Below, piece by piece: positions 24,017-30,201 of a stretch of DNA of 40,183 bases; position 1 is the first letter of the stretch, and every line of letters begins with the position of its first letter. The translations under genes were made by a program, and so were the position numbers. Source of the DNA: Lacticaseibacillus jixianensis (lineage in GTDB: Bacteria; Bacillota; Bacilli; Lactobacillales; Lactobacillaceae); NCBI RefSeq assembly GCF_003946485.1, contig NZ_RHOJ01000022.1:1-40183 (forward strand). The letters are read 5' to 3'. The notes under the pieces are model-generated. The model made no database searches and was not told the DNA's origin. It was given only the letters and a program-made list of their open reading frames with translations.

Positions 24017-24143
24017 AAGGTGCAGAGGGTCGACGTTCTTAGCCCGATGATTAGCCTAGCCAGAGGAATTGCCGCCGCTTTTTGGCGGCGAGGCCTCTGG
24101 CGTAGCTAATCACTCGGGCGTTGTCGACCCGGCGCCCGATTAC
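24017..24143 (+). ncRNA. family A structured element, unit 1 after the phosphatase gene
   Basis: A 127-bp unit beginning directly after the stop codon. Stems: GGGTCGAC/GTCGACCC, GCCCGA/TCGGGC, TTAGC/GCTAA, GCCAGAGG/CCTCTGGC, GCCGCC/GGCGGC, all fully paired. CTA faces GTA and AATT faces GAGG. It ends with CCCGATTAC. Confidence 0.8.
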
Positions 24144-24266
24144 AAGGTGCAGAGGCTTGGCGTACTTAGCGGAATGATTAGCCTAGGTTGCGGCTTTGCC
24201 TGCGCAGCAGGTGAAGTCGCGGCCGTAGCTAAGCACTTCCGCGTTGCCAAGCCGCCGCCCGATTAC
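24144..24266 (+). ncRNA. family A structured element, unit 2 after the phosphatase gene
   Basis: A 123-bp unit. Stems: GGCTTGGC/GCCAAGCC, GCGGAA/TTCCGC, TTAGC/GCTAA, GGTTGCGGC/GTCGCGGCC with three G-U pairs, tip GCCTGC/GCAGGT with one G-U. Every position in these stems pairs on the plus strand only if G-U is allowed, which points to a plus-strand RNA. Confidence 0.8.
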
Positions 24267-24316
24267 AAGGTGCAGATGCTTGGCGCACTGAGCGGAATGA
24301 TCAGCCTAACTGAACT
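24267..24316 (+). repeat. family A element, partial (5' half)
   Basis: AAGGTGCAGATGCTTGGCGC, then CTGAGCGGAATGATCAGCCTAA, resembles the start of unit 2 and then stops at the convergent gene. The right half is missing. Confidence 0.7.
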
Positions 24317-24602
24317 TACGCTGATAATGCCAAAGGAAATAGGTGAAGAAGATCGCCATCATCGTCAGCTGCGCAAAGTAGCTAGAATCCGCGGCGCTGA
24401 GCACGTTGTGGCCCTGGGCGGCGTAAAGCACAATCAGGATAATATCGACGAGTGCAATCATTTTAAAAGTCGCGGCCGCGGCGTTGGTCACGATCAGGTG
24501 ACGCCGCTCATCCCCGCCGCGATAAAGCGCGATCATCATGATCGCAATGGCAATAAGCGCCAACCCCAAAAAGCCAAACCCGATCAGTCCTGCAAGTAGC
24601 AT
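24306..24602 (-). CDS. small membrane protein paired with XRE regulator
   Basis: A 98-residue protein with three membrane helices, about residues 3-26, 44-64 and 75-92, and a short charged loop GGDERRHL. It starts 3 nt after the XRE regulator gene and uses a ribosome binding site (GGGGGA) inside the end of that gene, so the two form one operon. Pairs of a tiny XRE regulator and a small membrane protein are common in Firmicutes, but I do not recognise the family. Its 3' end overlaps the partial family A element. Confidence 0.75.
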   Translation of the reverse strand: MLLAGLIGFGFLGLALIAIAIMMIALYRGGDERRHLIVTNAAAATFKMIALVDIILIVLYAAQGHNVLSAADSSYFAQLTMMAIFFTYFLWHYQRKFS

Positions 24603-24605
24603 CTG

Positions 24606-24797
24606 CTATTCCCCCTTGAATAAGGCGTCCACTGTCGTCCCCAGACTCTTGGCCAGCGCGAAAGCCAGCCGCAGGGTCGGGTCGTATTTGTCATTTTCAA
24701 TGGCGTTGATGGTTTGCCGCGAAACGGCGCACTGCTCGGCCAGTGCCTGCTGGGTCAGCCCAAGCGCACTGCGCAGACGAAAGATTTGATTTTGCAT
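24606..24797 (-). CDS. XRE-family regulator (HTH-only, Cro/CI type)
   Basis: A 63-residue helix-turn-helix protein that is essentially one DNA-binding domain. FRLRSALGLTQQALAEQCAVSRQTINAIENDKYDPTL contains the HTH (about residues 15-35), ending in ALAKSLGTTVDALF. The longer open frame upstream overlaps its own promoter, so ATG 24797 is chosen; GGAGAAGG lies upstream. It almost certainly controls its own operon, since two matching palindromic operators flank its promoter. It is cotranscribed with the small membrane protein. Confidence 0.9.
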   Translation of the reverse strand: MQNQIFRLRSALGLTQQALAEQCAVSRQTINAIENDKYDPTLRLAFALAKSLGTTVDALFKGE

Positions 24798-24811
24798 GGG
24801 GCCCCTTCTCC

Positions 24812-24875
24812 TGTCAAAAGGATTTGACACCGACAGCATATCAGCGGGGAACCAGCGTGTCAAATCCTTTTGACT
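24812..24875 (-). promoter_or_regulatory. XRE operon promoter with twin palindromic operators
   Basis: On the minus strand: TTGACA (24858-24863), 17 nt, TATGCT (24835-24840). Two operators, 24812-24829 and 24858-24875, each read TGTCAAA-N4-TTTGAC(A/T). One covers the -35 box and the other lies just downstream of the -10. Their 4-nt centres, AGGA and TCCT, are complementary. Confidence 0.85.
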
Positions 24876-25027
24876 TTGGCCGGCTCTTTTCTTCAAAGGC
24901 GTCTCGTGAATCAAGGCGCATTCACCGCCGATCCCGCACTTGCCATCCCTCCCCTTGCCCTCCTGCAGCCGAGAAGAAAGGGCCGAGGGCCGCCGCAAAC
25001 GCGGGTAGTTGAGCAAGTTGACTAATG

Positions 25028-25057
25028 TTGTGTAACCGTTCACACGCCGGGTATGGT
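25028..25057 (+). promoter_or_regulatory. NADH oxidase promoter with Rex operator
   Basis: TTGTGTAACCGTTCACAC (25028-25045) differs from the Rex consensus TTGTGAA-N4-TTCACAA at one base in each half. TTGTGT can also serve as the -35 box, with an 18-nt spacer to TATGGT (25052-25057), so bound Rex would block RNA polymerase. Confidence 0.8.
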
Positions 25058-25126
25058 AAGCTGGAATTACGAGTTAGATTGATGGCTCTTAAATAGCTCA
25101 CAACCAAACGAAAGGCGGTTTGCCCA

Positions 25127-26497
25127 ATGAAAGTGATCGTAGTAGGTTCATCCCACGGCGGCTACGAAGCCGTGCGCGGAATTTTGCAGGAAGCCCCGGA
25201 AACTGAGATCCAGTGGTACGAACGCGGGGACTTCATCTCGTTTCTCTCCTGCGGCATGCAGCTGTACCTCGAAGGCGTCGTGAAAAACGTCAACGCCGTC
25301 CGTTACGAAACTGAAGACCACGCCAAAGCCCAAGGCGTCGCTGTGTTCGTCCGCCAGGAGATCACGGGCCTTGACCCGGCCAACCACGAAGTCACCGTCC
25401 ACGACTTGGCCGCGGCCACAACCCGCACCGAACACTACGACAAGCTGGTGCTAGCTGTCGGCGCCGTGCCCGTGGCCCTGCCGATCCCCGGGGCCGACTT
25501 GCAAAACGTCTACGCGATGCGCGGCCGCGACTGGGCGGTGCGGCTGAAGGCCAGGACCGTTGACCCGGCGATCACCAACGTGGTGGTCATCGGCGCCGGG
25601 TACATTGGCGTCGAAGCGGCTGAGGTGTTCGCCAAGGCCGGCAAGCACGTCACCCTGATCGACGTCTTGCCGCGGGCCTTGCAGCTTTACCTGGACGAGG
25701 AATTCACCGCCCCGCTGACGCAAACCATGCAAGATCATGGGATCACGCCCGCCATGGGCCAAAGCGTTGAGGCCTTTGAAGGCGACGCCGGCCGCGTGAC
25801 CGCGGTCAGAACCGACAGCGCCACCTACCCGGCCGACCTGGTGATCATGTCCGCGGGCATCAAACCGGCCACCGACTGGCTGAAAGGCGTCGTCGACCTG
25901 GACGCCAAGGGGCTGATCAAGGTGGACGACCACCAGCAGACAACGGCCAAGGACGTCTACGCGGTCGGCGACGCGACGCTGGTGCCATACGCGCCGGTCG
26001 GCGGCAAGCAGCGCATTGCCCTGGCCACCGTGGCGCGGCGGCAGGGCCGCACTGCCGCCAAGAACATCCTTGGTCAGCCAATGAAGACCCCCGCCGTGGC
26101 CGGCGCCTCGGCACTGTCCGTTTTTGCTTACCACTTCGCCAGCACGGGTGTGAAGGCGGGCAACGCCGGCCAGCTCGGCGTGCAAACCAAGTCCGTCTAC
26201 GTCGAGGACACGGTGCAGCCGCCGTTTGTACCGAGCGCGGCGGGCAACGTGCCGGTTTACTTCAAGCTCACCTACGCCGCTGACAGCCAGCGCATCCTGG
26301 GCGCCCAGATCATGTCCAAGCGCGACGTCACCGCCAACATCAACGCCATCAGCCTGGCCATTCAGGGCGGCATGACGCTGCAGGACCTCGCGTACGCCGA
26401 CTTCTTCTTCCAGCCCGGCTTCGACCGGCCGTGGAACATCATGAACGTCGCGGCCCAGGCGGCGTTGCTGGGGAAGACGACCGTCAAAGCTGATTAA
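25127..26497 (+). CDS. nox: NADH oxidase (FAD-dependent, Nox/Npr type)
   Basis: A 456-residue flavoprotein. Lactobacillaceae enzymes of this kind reduce oxygen to water with NADH and regenerate NAD+. VIVVGSSHGG at the N-terminus binds FAD, and VVVIGAGYIGVEAAEVFAKAG (near residue 155) binds NADH. Cys42 in FLSCGMQ is the redox-active residue that cycles through a sulfenate, and VYAVGDATLVPYAP is the second FAD motif. The C-terminal dimer domain ends near FFFQPGFDRPWN. A Rex-type operator overlaps its promoter, which fits derepression at high NADH/NAD+. NADH peroxidase or CoA-disulfide reductase are close relatives that cannot be excluded. Confidence 0.9.
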   Translation: MKVIVVGSSHGGYEAVRGILQEAPETEIQWYERGDFISFLSCGMQLYLEGVVKNVNAVRYETEDHAKAQGVAVFVRQEITGLDPANHEVTVHDLAAATTRTEHYDKLVLAVGAVPVALPIPGADLQNVYAMRGRDWAVRLKARTVDPAITNVVVIGAGYIGVEAAEVFAKAGKHVTLIDVLPRALQLYLDEEFTAPLTQTMQDHGITPAMGQSVEAFEGDAGRVTAVRTDSATYPADLVIMSAGIKPATDWLKGVVDLDAKGLIKVDDHQQTTAKDVYAVGDATLVPYAPVGGKQRIALATVARRQGRTAAKNILGQPMKTPAVAGASALSVFAYHFASTGVKAGNAGQLGVQTKSVYVEDTVQPPFVPSAAGNVPVYFKLTYAADSQRILGAQIMSKRDVTANINAISLAIQGGMTLQDLAYADFFFQPGFDRPWNIMNVAAQAALLGKTTVKAD

Positions 26498-26534
26498 CTC
26501 ATCTCCGACCATCGCAGAGGTGAACTGCCAAATC

Positions 26535-26568
26535 AAAAACGGCCTTCCCAATTGGGAGGGTCGTTTTT
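26535..26568 (+). terminator. rho-independent terminator of nox
   Basis: AAAAACGGCCTTCCC and GGGAGGGTCGTTTTT form a 15-bp stem with two G-U pairs and a 4-nt loop, ending in T residues. Confidence 0.88.
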
Positions 26569-26598
26569 GGCGTCGCCGGAACATTAAGTCCACTTATT

Positions 26599-26856
26599 TC
26601 AGGCGGAGACGGTCAAGCTGACTTTGAGGCCGAGCCCGCTAGCGTACCGCTGAAGAGTCTCAAGTGATGGGGAAGAATCCAGCTTTTCAATCCGCGCGAT
26701 CTGTGGCTGCTTCATGCCAATACGCGTTGTCAACGTACGCTGAGAGATCCCTTGCCTAATTCTTTCACTATGTAGATACGCTAACGTATCAATAACACTC
26801 ATCTCTGAAGGTGAAATTGCTGTAATGGTCTTCTTATAATCTTTCCAAGTAGTCAT
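26599..26856 (-). CDS. HigA-like antitoxin (XRE family)
   Basis: An 85-residue protein with a helix-turn-helix in residues 35-62 (GISQRTLTTRIGMKQPQIARIEKLDSS), typical of HigA-type antitoxins. An N-terminal leader MTTWKDYKKTITAISPSE and LAYLHSERIRQ precede it. It follows the toxin remnant by one nucleotide, the usual higBA order with the toxin first. The remnant upstream appears non-functional, so this antitoxin may be an orphan, perhaps kept for regulation. A palindrome in the promoter is its likely binding site. Base composition is more AT-rich than the surroundings. Confidence 0.85.
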   Translation of the reverse strand: MTTWKDYKKTITAISPSEMSVIDTLAYLHSERIRQGISQRTLTTRIGMKQPQIARIEKLDSSPSLETLQRYASGLGLKVSLTVSA

Positions 26857-26857
26857 T

Positions 26858-26956
26858 TCAGACTAGCCCCTTTCGCTCCAGCCAGCGATCAAGTCGCCCT
26901 AACGCTTGAAACTCGCTAAACCCATCTGCGTCTTCGTAAAAGTCGATATCGTACAC
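26858..26956 (-). pseudogene. truncated HigB-like toxin
   Basis: On the minus strand GTG 26956 opens a 32-residue frame, VYDIDFYEDADGFSEFQALG..LERKGLV, that stops one base before the antitoxin start. YDIDFYEDADGFSEFQ is the recognisable N-terminus of the RelE/HigB (Gp49-like) toxin, whose full length is about 110-120 residues. The catalytic C-terminal part is missing, which points to a deletion. An alternative reading is a very small unrelated peptide. Confidence 0.6.
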
Positions 26957-26991
26957 CGCGGTATCCGCCTTTGCTTTTCTTTGGTGTCAAA

Positions 26992-27020
26992 AAGATAACG
27001 CAAATGTTATCAGGACGCAA
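26992..27020 (-). promoter_or_regulatory. promoter and palindromic operator of the higBA remnant
   Basis: On the minus strand, TTGCGT (27015-27020), 17 nt, TATCTT (26992-26997). GATAAC-N6-GTTATC (26994-27011) is a perfect inverted repeat inside this promoter and a likely HigA site. Confidence 0.6.
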
Positions 27021-27028
27021 GATCCGCG

Positions 27029-27784
27029 CTACTCGCCGAGAAACCCTTGCGCCTGAATCGCCGCCAGCAGGTCGCCGCGCTTTTCCGGCAGGACGCGGGC
27101 GAAGCGCCCAATGCGGGCCGTGAACGTCTCCTCACGCCGGTTGGTGTCGCGGGTGGCGTAGTACTCACGGATGACCCGGTCGTAGTCGGCCAGTGCCAGC
27201 GGCTCCGGCAAGGCATAGCGGTTTTCAAAGTGCACCAAGTTTGCAAGCAGGCGCGGTTTCTCCTGCGGCGTTTGGGCGGGGTGGCCAACGATCAGGCCAA
27301 GCACGGGAAACGTCAGCTGCGGCAGGCCCAGCAGCGCGATTAAGCGCCGCGGATCGTTGAGGATGCTGCCGAGCAGCACCGTCCCCAGGCCCAGGCTTTC
27401 GGCCGCATTGACCACGTTCTGCGCGGCCAACACGGCATCCGAGACCGCCTGGATGAACTTGTCCGTCGCTCCCAGGTGGGTCTGCGTCGCCCCCGCCTGC
27501 CGCGCGATCACTGCGGCGCGGTGCTGGTCGGCCACGAAAATGAACAGGTGCCCGTTCTGGTCGATGTAGGGCTGCTTGGCGATGGCCGCGATTTGGCCGC
27601 GCAGGTGCCGGTCCGTGATCGACAGCAGCGAAAAGCTTTGCAGGTAATGCGAGGTAGCGGTGTGCTGCGCGACTTGGACCAGCTGGTTCAGCAGTGCCTG
27701 GTCGAGCGGAGTATTGGTAAACGCGCGAATGGTGCGGTGGTGCAGCTGCCGGGTGAGCGCGTCATTGCTTTCAGTTTGCAACAT
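27029..27784 (-). CDS. NADPH-dependent nitroreductase, NfrA-like
   Basis: A 251-residue FMN-dependent oxidoreductase of the NfrA/FRP group. HHRTIRAFTNTPLD (near residues 16-29) carries the FMN-phosphate arginines. AQHTATSHYLQSFSLLSI is the dimer-interface and FMN-binding loop, LGLGTVLLGSI near 134 and FPVLGLIVGHP near 160 complete the family pattern. The roughly 250-residue length separates this group from the shorter enzyme at 8560. ATG 27784 is preferred, since AAGAAGGCGAC precedes it. It begins 16 nt after pepI, so they are probably cotranscribed. Confidence 0.9.
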   Translation of the reverse strand: MLQTESNDALTRQLHHRTIRAFTNTPLDQALLNQLVQVAQHTATSHYLQSFSLLSITDRHLRGQIAAIAKQPYIDQNGHLFIFVADQHRAAVIARQAGATQTHLGATDKFIQAVSDAVLAAQNVVNAAESLGLGTVLLGSILNDPRRLIALLGLPQLTFPVLGLIVGHPAQTPQEKPRLLANLVHFENRYALPEPLALADYDRVIREYYATRDTNRREETFTARIGRFARVLPEKRGDLLAAIQAQGFLGE

Positions 27785-27800
27785 GTCGCCTTCTTCGTCC

Positions 27801-28679
27801 CTAGTCGTTGGCATTCAGCCACTGATCGAGCACGGAGATGAACTCGTCGTGCTGGTCGAGCAGCGCCAGGTGGCGGGAGTTGGCAAACAGGTGCCACTTG
27901 GCCCCGGGAATGTGGTCGTACACGGTCTTGGCGATCAGCGGGGTGCACAGGTCGTCCGTGCCATTGGTGACCAGCACCGGAACGTGGATCTTGTGCAGGT
28001 CATCAGTGACTTCAAAATCGGAGATCGTGCCATTTTCGGTGAATTCGTTCGGCCCTTCGGCGATCAGGCTGGCCCGCTTGCCGTTCGTCGGCCGGCGCAG
28101 CGGCTCTGGAGACTCCGGGGTCGGGTCGTCCCAGCAGTAGCGCTCCATGTAGCGGTCATTGGCCGCCAGGTACTTCGGGCTGGTGAAATCGCCGGTGCGC
28201 TCGGCCTCGGCGATCGCCGTGCGGTCCTCGTAGGACAGGTACGAGATCAGCCGGTGCTGCTCTTTGATCCAGAGCTTGATGGACGACGGCGAGCCGTCAA
28301 TCATGACCGACTTGATGCCCTTTGGGTCCAGCGTGGTCAGGTAGTACATTTCCAGCATCCCGCCCCAGGACTGGCCCAGCATGTGGATCTCATCAAGGTG
28401 CAGGTACTCCCGCAGCGCCACCAGCTCCTCGCGCCAGGTCTCCCGCACGTAGAGGCTTTCGTCCTCGGGCAAAGAGGACTTCCCGCAGCCAACCTGGTCG
28501 TACATGATCAGCTGCCGGCCGGTCTCGGCGTAGTCATCCATCAGCTCAAAGTAATTGTGCGAGGACCCCGGGCCGCCGTGGATCAAAAGCAGTGGCGCCT
28601 TGCCAGGCGTCTTCTCCCCCACGATGCGGTAATACGTCTTGTAGCCGTGAAACGGCATGTAGCCTTCTTCGATTTTCAC
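27801..28679 (-). CDS. pepI: proline iminopeptidase
   Basis: A 292-residue serine peptidase of family S33 that releases N-terminal proline from short peptides, important in casein use by lactobacilli. HGGPGSS (residues 34-40) is the oxyanion loop specific to this family, MYDQVGCGKS follows, and Ser104 in GQSWGG is the nucleophile. The acidic member is in TNGTDDLCTP and the histidine in ANSRHLALLDQ. The start is GTG 28679 with AGAAGG 8 nt upstream. It has its own promoter, and the nitroreductase follows within 16 nt. Confidence 0.93.
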   Translation of the reverse strand: MKIEEGYMPFHGYKTYYRIVGEKTPGKAPLLLIHGGPGSSHNYFELMDDYAETGRQLIMYDQVGCGKSSLPEDESLYVRETWREELVALREYLHLDEIHMLGQSWGGMLEMYYLTTLDPKGIKSVMIDGSPSSIKLWIKEQHRLISYLSYEDRTAIAEAERTGDFTSPKYLAANDRYMERYCWDDPTPESPEPLRRPTNGKRASLIAEGPNEFTENGTISDFEVTDDLHKIHVPVLVTNGTDDLCTPLIAKTVYDHIPGAKWHLFANSRHLALLDQHDEFISVLDQWLNAND

Positions 28680-28711
28680 TGGAATGCCTTCTTTTCTTGT
28701 TTATAAGCGTC

Positions 28712-28740
28712 ATTATAGGCTTCCGCTAAAGGCGCTGCAA
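28712..28740 (-). promoter_or_regulatory. pepI promoter
   Basis: On the minus strand, TTGCAG (28735-28740), 17 nt, perfect TATAAT (28712-28717), about 33 nt before the GTG start. Confidence 0.75.
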
Positions 28741-28781
28741 AAAGGGGCAAAAGCGGCGGCTGCGGCCCGCGGGATGCGCGG

Positions 28782-29969
28782 TCAGAGCCCGCCCAGCACC
28801 TGCTGGCTGACGGCGAGCATGCCGCCACCGATCGCGCCGTCTTGCCCGCCGAACGGCTTGACGGTGACGTTCTGCGGCTGAACGGAGGTCAGCTGAAACT
28901 GGTTGGCCACCAGCGTCTTTTGAAACAGCGCCAGCAGCTGCGGCTCGTCGAACAGCTGTCCGTGCAGCACGATGCGCTTGGCGTCGATCACCAAAGCCAG
29001 CGTGTTGAGGGTGACGGCCAGCGACTCGATGGCCTGCCGCAGCATCAAGACGACCCCTTGATCCCCCATCTGAAAGGCCTTGAAGACCGTGTCCATGTGG
29101 ATGTCTTGCGGGCGGTCGACCAGCTGGCGTAGGTAGGTGGTGTTGGCGTTTTGGTACAGCAGTTTGGCCTTTTTGACCAGCCACTCGTGGCTCGCCGTGG
29201 TCTGCAGGCAGCCGCGGCGGCCGCAGTCGCACAGCTCGCCGTTAGGGTCGACGATGATGTGGGCGATTTCGCCGTTGACGAAGTTCTCGTTGCCGTAAAG
29301 GTGGCCATTGTAGACGGTCGAGCAGAAAATGCCGCGCGCCACGTGCAGGAAGGTGAAATTCTGCCCGCTTTTGTCCGGACCGATCAGCTGCTCGGCGACG
29401 GTCATGCAGTGCACGTTGTTCTCATAGTAGATGGGCAGGTCGGCAAACGCCTCATTCAGCGGGTGCAGGCTCACGTGGCCCCAGGTCGGGTTGGCCGAGA
29501 TCACGACCTCTTTGGCCGCCAGGTAGTGCCCAGGCACCGCCACGCCAATCGCCGTGATCGGCAGCTCCTGGTGCACGTTGAGAAAATCCTGAATGTCCGC
29601 CACGATCGCCGGCACCGCCAGGAAGTGCAGGTCGTAATCCCGATCGGTCTGCCGGTGCCGCGTCGCGTACACCCTACCGAGGCGGTCAATGATACACAGG
29701 GTGTAGCTGGAGGCCGTCAGCTCGATGCCGAGCACCTTCGGCCCGCCGGGGGCCACTTCAAGGAGGATCTTGCGCCGGCCCGCCTTGGTCCCAGCGGCCG
29801 CCTCGCCCCCCTCGCGAATGAGGCCGCGCGCTAAAAGCGTCGCCGTCAAGCTACTCGTCGTGGCCGGCGTGATGCCGGTCAGTTTGACGATGTCACTGCG
29901 CGAAATGGGCCCGCGCGTGTAGAGCTGCTTCATTATGGTCTGCTGCAACTGCCGCTGCTTGTTCGTCAT
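28782..29969 (-). CDS. ROK family transcriptional regulator (NagC/XylR type)
   Basis: A 395-residue ROK repressor. Residues 5-60 form a winged helix (RGPISRSDIVKLTGITPATTSSLTATLLARGL). Residues 80-390 are a sugar-kinase-like ligand domain with VLGIELTASSYT, ENNVHCMTVAEQ and the zinc-binding CDCGRRGC near residue 243. It is divergent from the PTS EIIC at 30202 and probably represses it until a sugar binds. ATG 29969 is preferred to 29972 on ribosome-binding-site spacing, but both are possible. A perfect AT palindrome between the two promoters is a good operator candidate. Confidence 0.9.
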   Translation of the reverse strand: MTNKQRQLQQTIMKQLYTRGPISRSDIVKLTGITPATTSSLTATLLARGLIREGGEAAAGTKAGRRKILLEVAPGGPKVLGIELTASSYTLCIIDRLGRVYATRHRQTDRDYDLHFLAVPAIVADIQDFLNVHQELPITAIGVAVPGHYLAAKEVVISANPTWGHVSLHPLNEAFADLPIYYENNVHCMTVAEQLIGPDKSGQNFTFLHVARGIFCSTVYNGHLYGNENFVNGEIAHIIVDPNGELCDCGRRGCLQTTASHEWLVKKAKLLYQNANTTYLRQLVDRPQDIHMDTVFKAFQMGDQGVVLMLRQAIESLAVTLNTLALVIDAKRIVLHGQLFDEPQLLALFQKTLVANQFQLTSVQPQNVTVKPFGGQDGAIGGGMLAVSQQVLGGL

Positions 29970-29996
29970 CATGCGCCCTCCGTTCTCTTCTCAGTC

Positions 29997-30020
29997 ATTA
30001 TACCATTAATTATAATTAAT
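29997..30020 (-). promoter_or_regulatory. ROK gene -10 box and palindromic operator
   Basis: On the minus strand TATAAT (29997-30002). ATTAATTATAATTAAT (30005-30020) is a perfect 16-bp palindrome in the -35/-10 spacer, positioned to autoregulate the ROK gene. Confidence 0.6.
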
Positions 30021-30045
30021 AACTATCAAACCGAAAATATCGCCT

Positions 30046-30103
30046 TGAAAGCGGTTGACTATTTATAAATTGTTGTTTATTCTTGAACCGTAATGAAAGC
30101 GGT
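30046..30103 (+). promoter_or_regulatory. PTS EIIC promoter with direct repeats
   Basis: TTGACT (30055-30060), 17 nt, TATTCT (30078-30083). The direct repeat TGAAAGCGGT occurs at 30046-30055, overlapping the -35, and at 30094-30103, downstream of the -10, 48 bp apart. The repeats resemble cre half-sites but lack the other half. Confidence 0.65.
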
Positions 30104-30201
30104 CAACTCGGACGGGCCGCCCCATTACCACCAATGCCATTATAGATAAGTGTCGAAGGTCAGGGGCCGCGCGCCCCTGGCTTTCAAAGGAGGAATTCAA
30201 C

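Noticed and set aside
24797-25043. N-terminal extension of the XRE regulator
   Set aside because: The extension covers its own promoter and operators; the HTH domain begins at ATG 24797.
25451-26593. A 380-codon minus-strand open frame opposite nox
   Set aside because: Same reason: antisense of a well-supported gene, no domain, no ribosome binding site.
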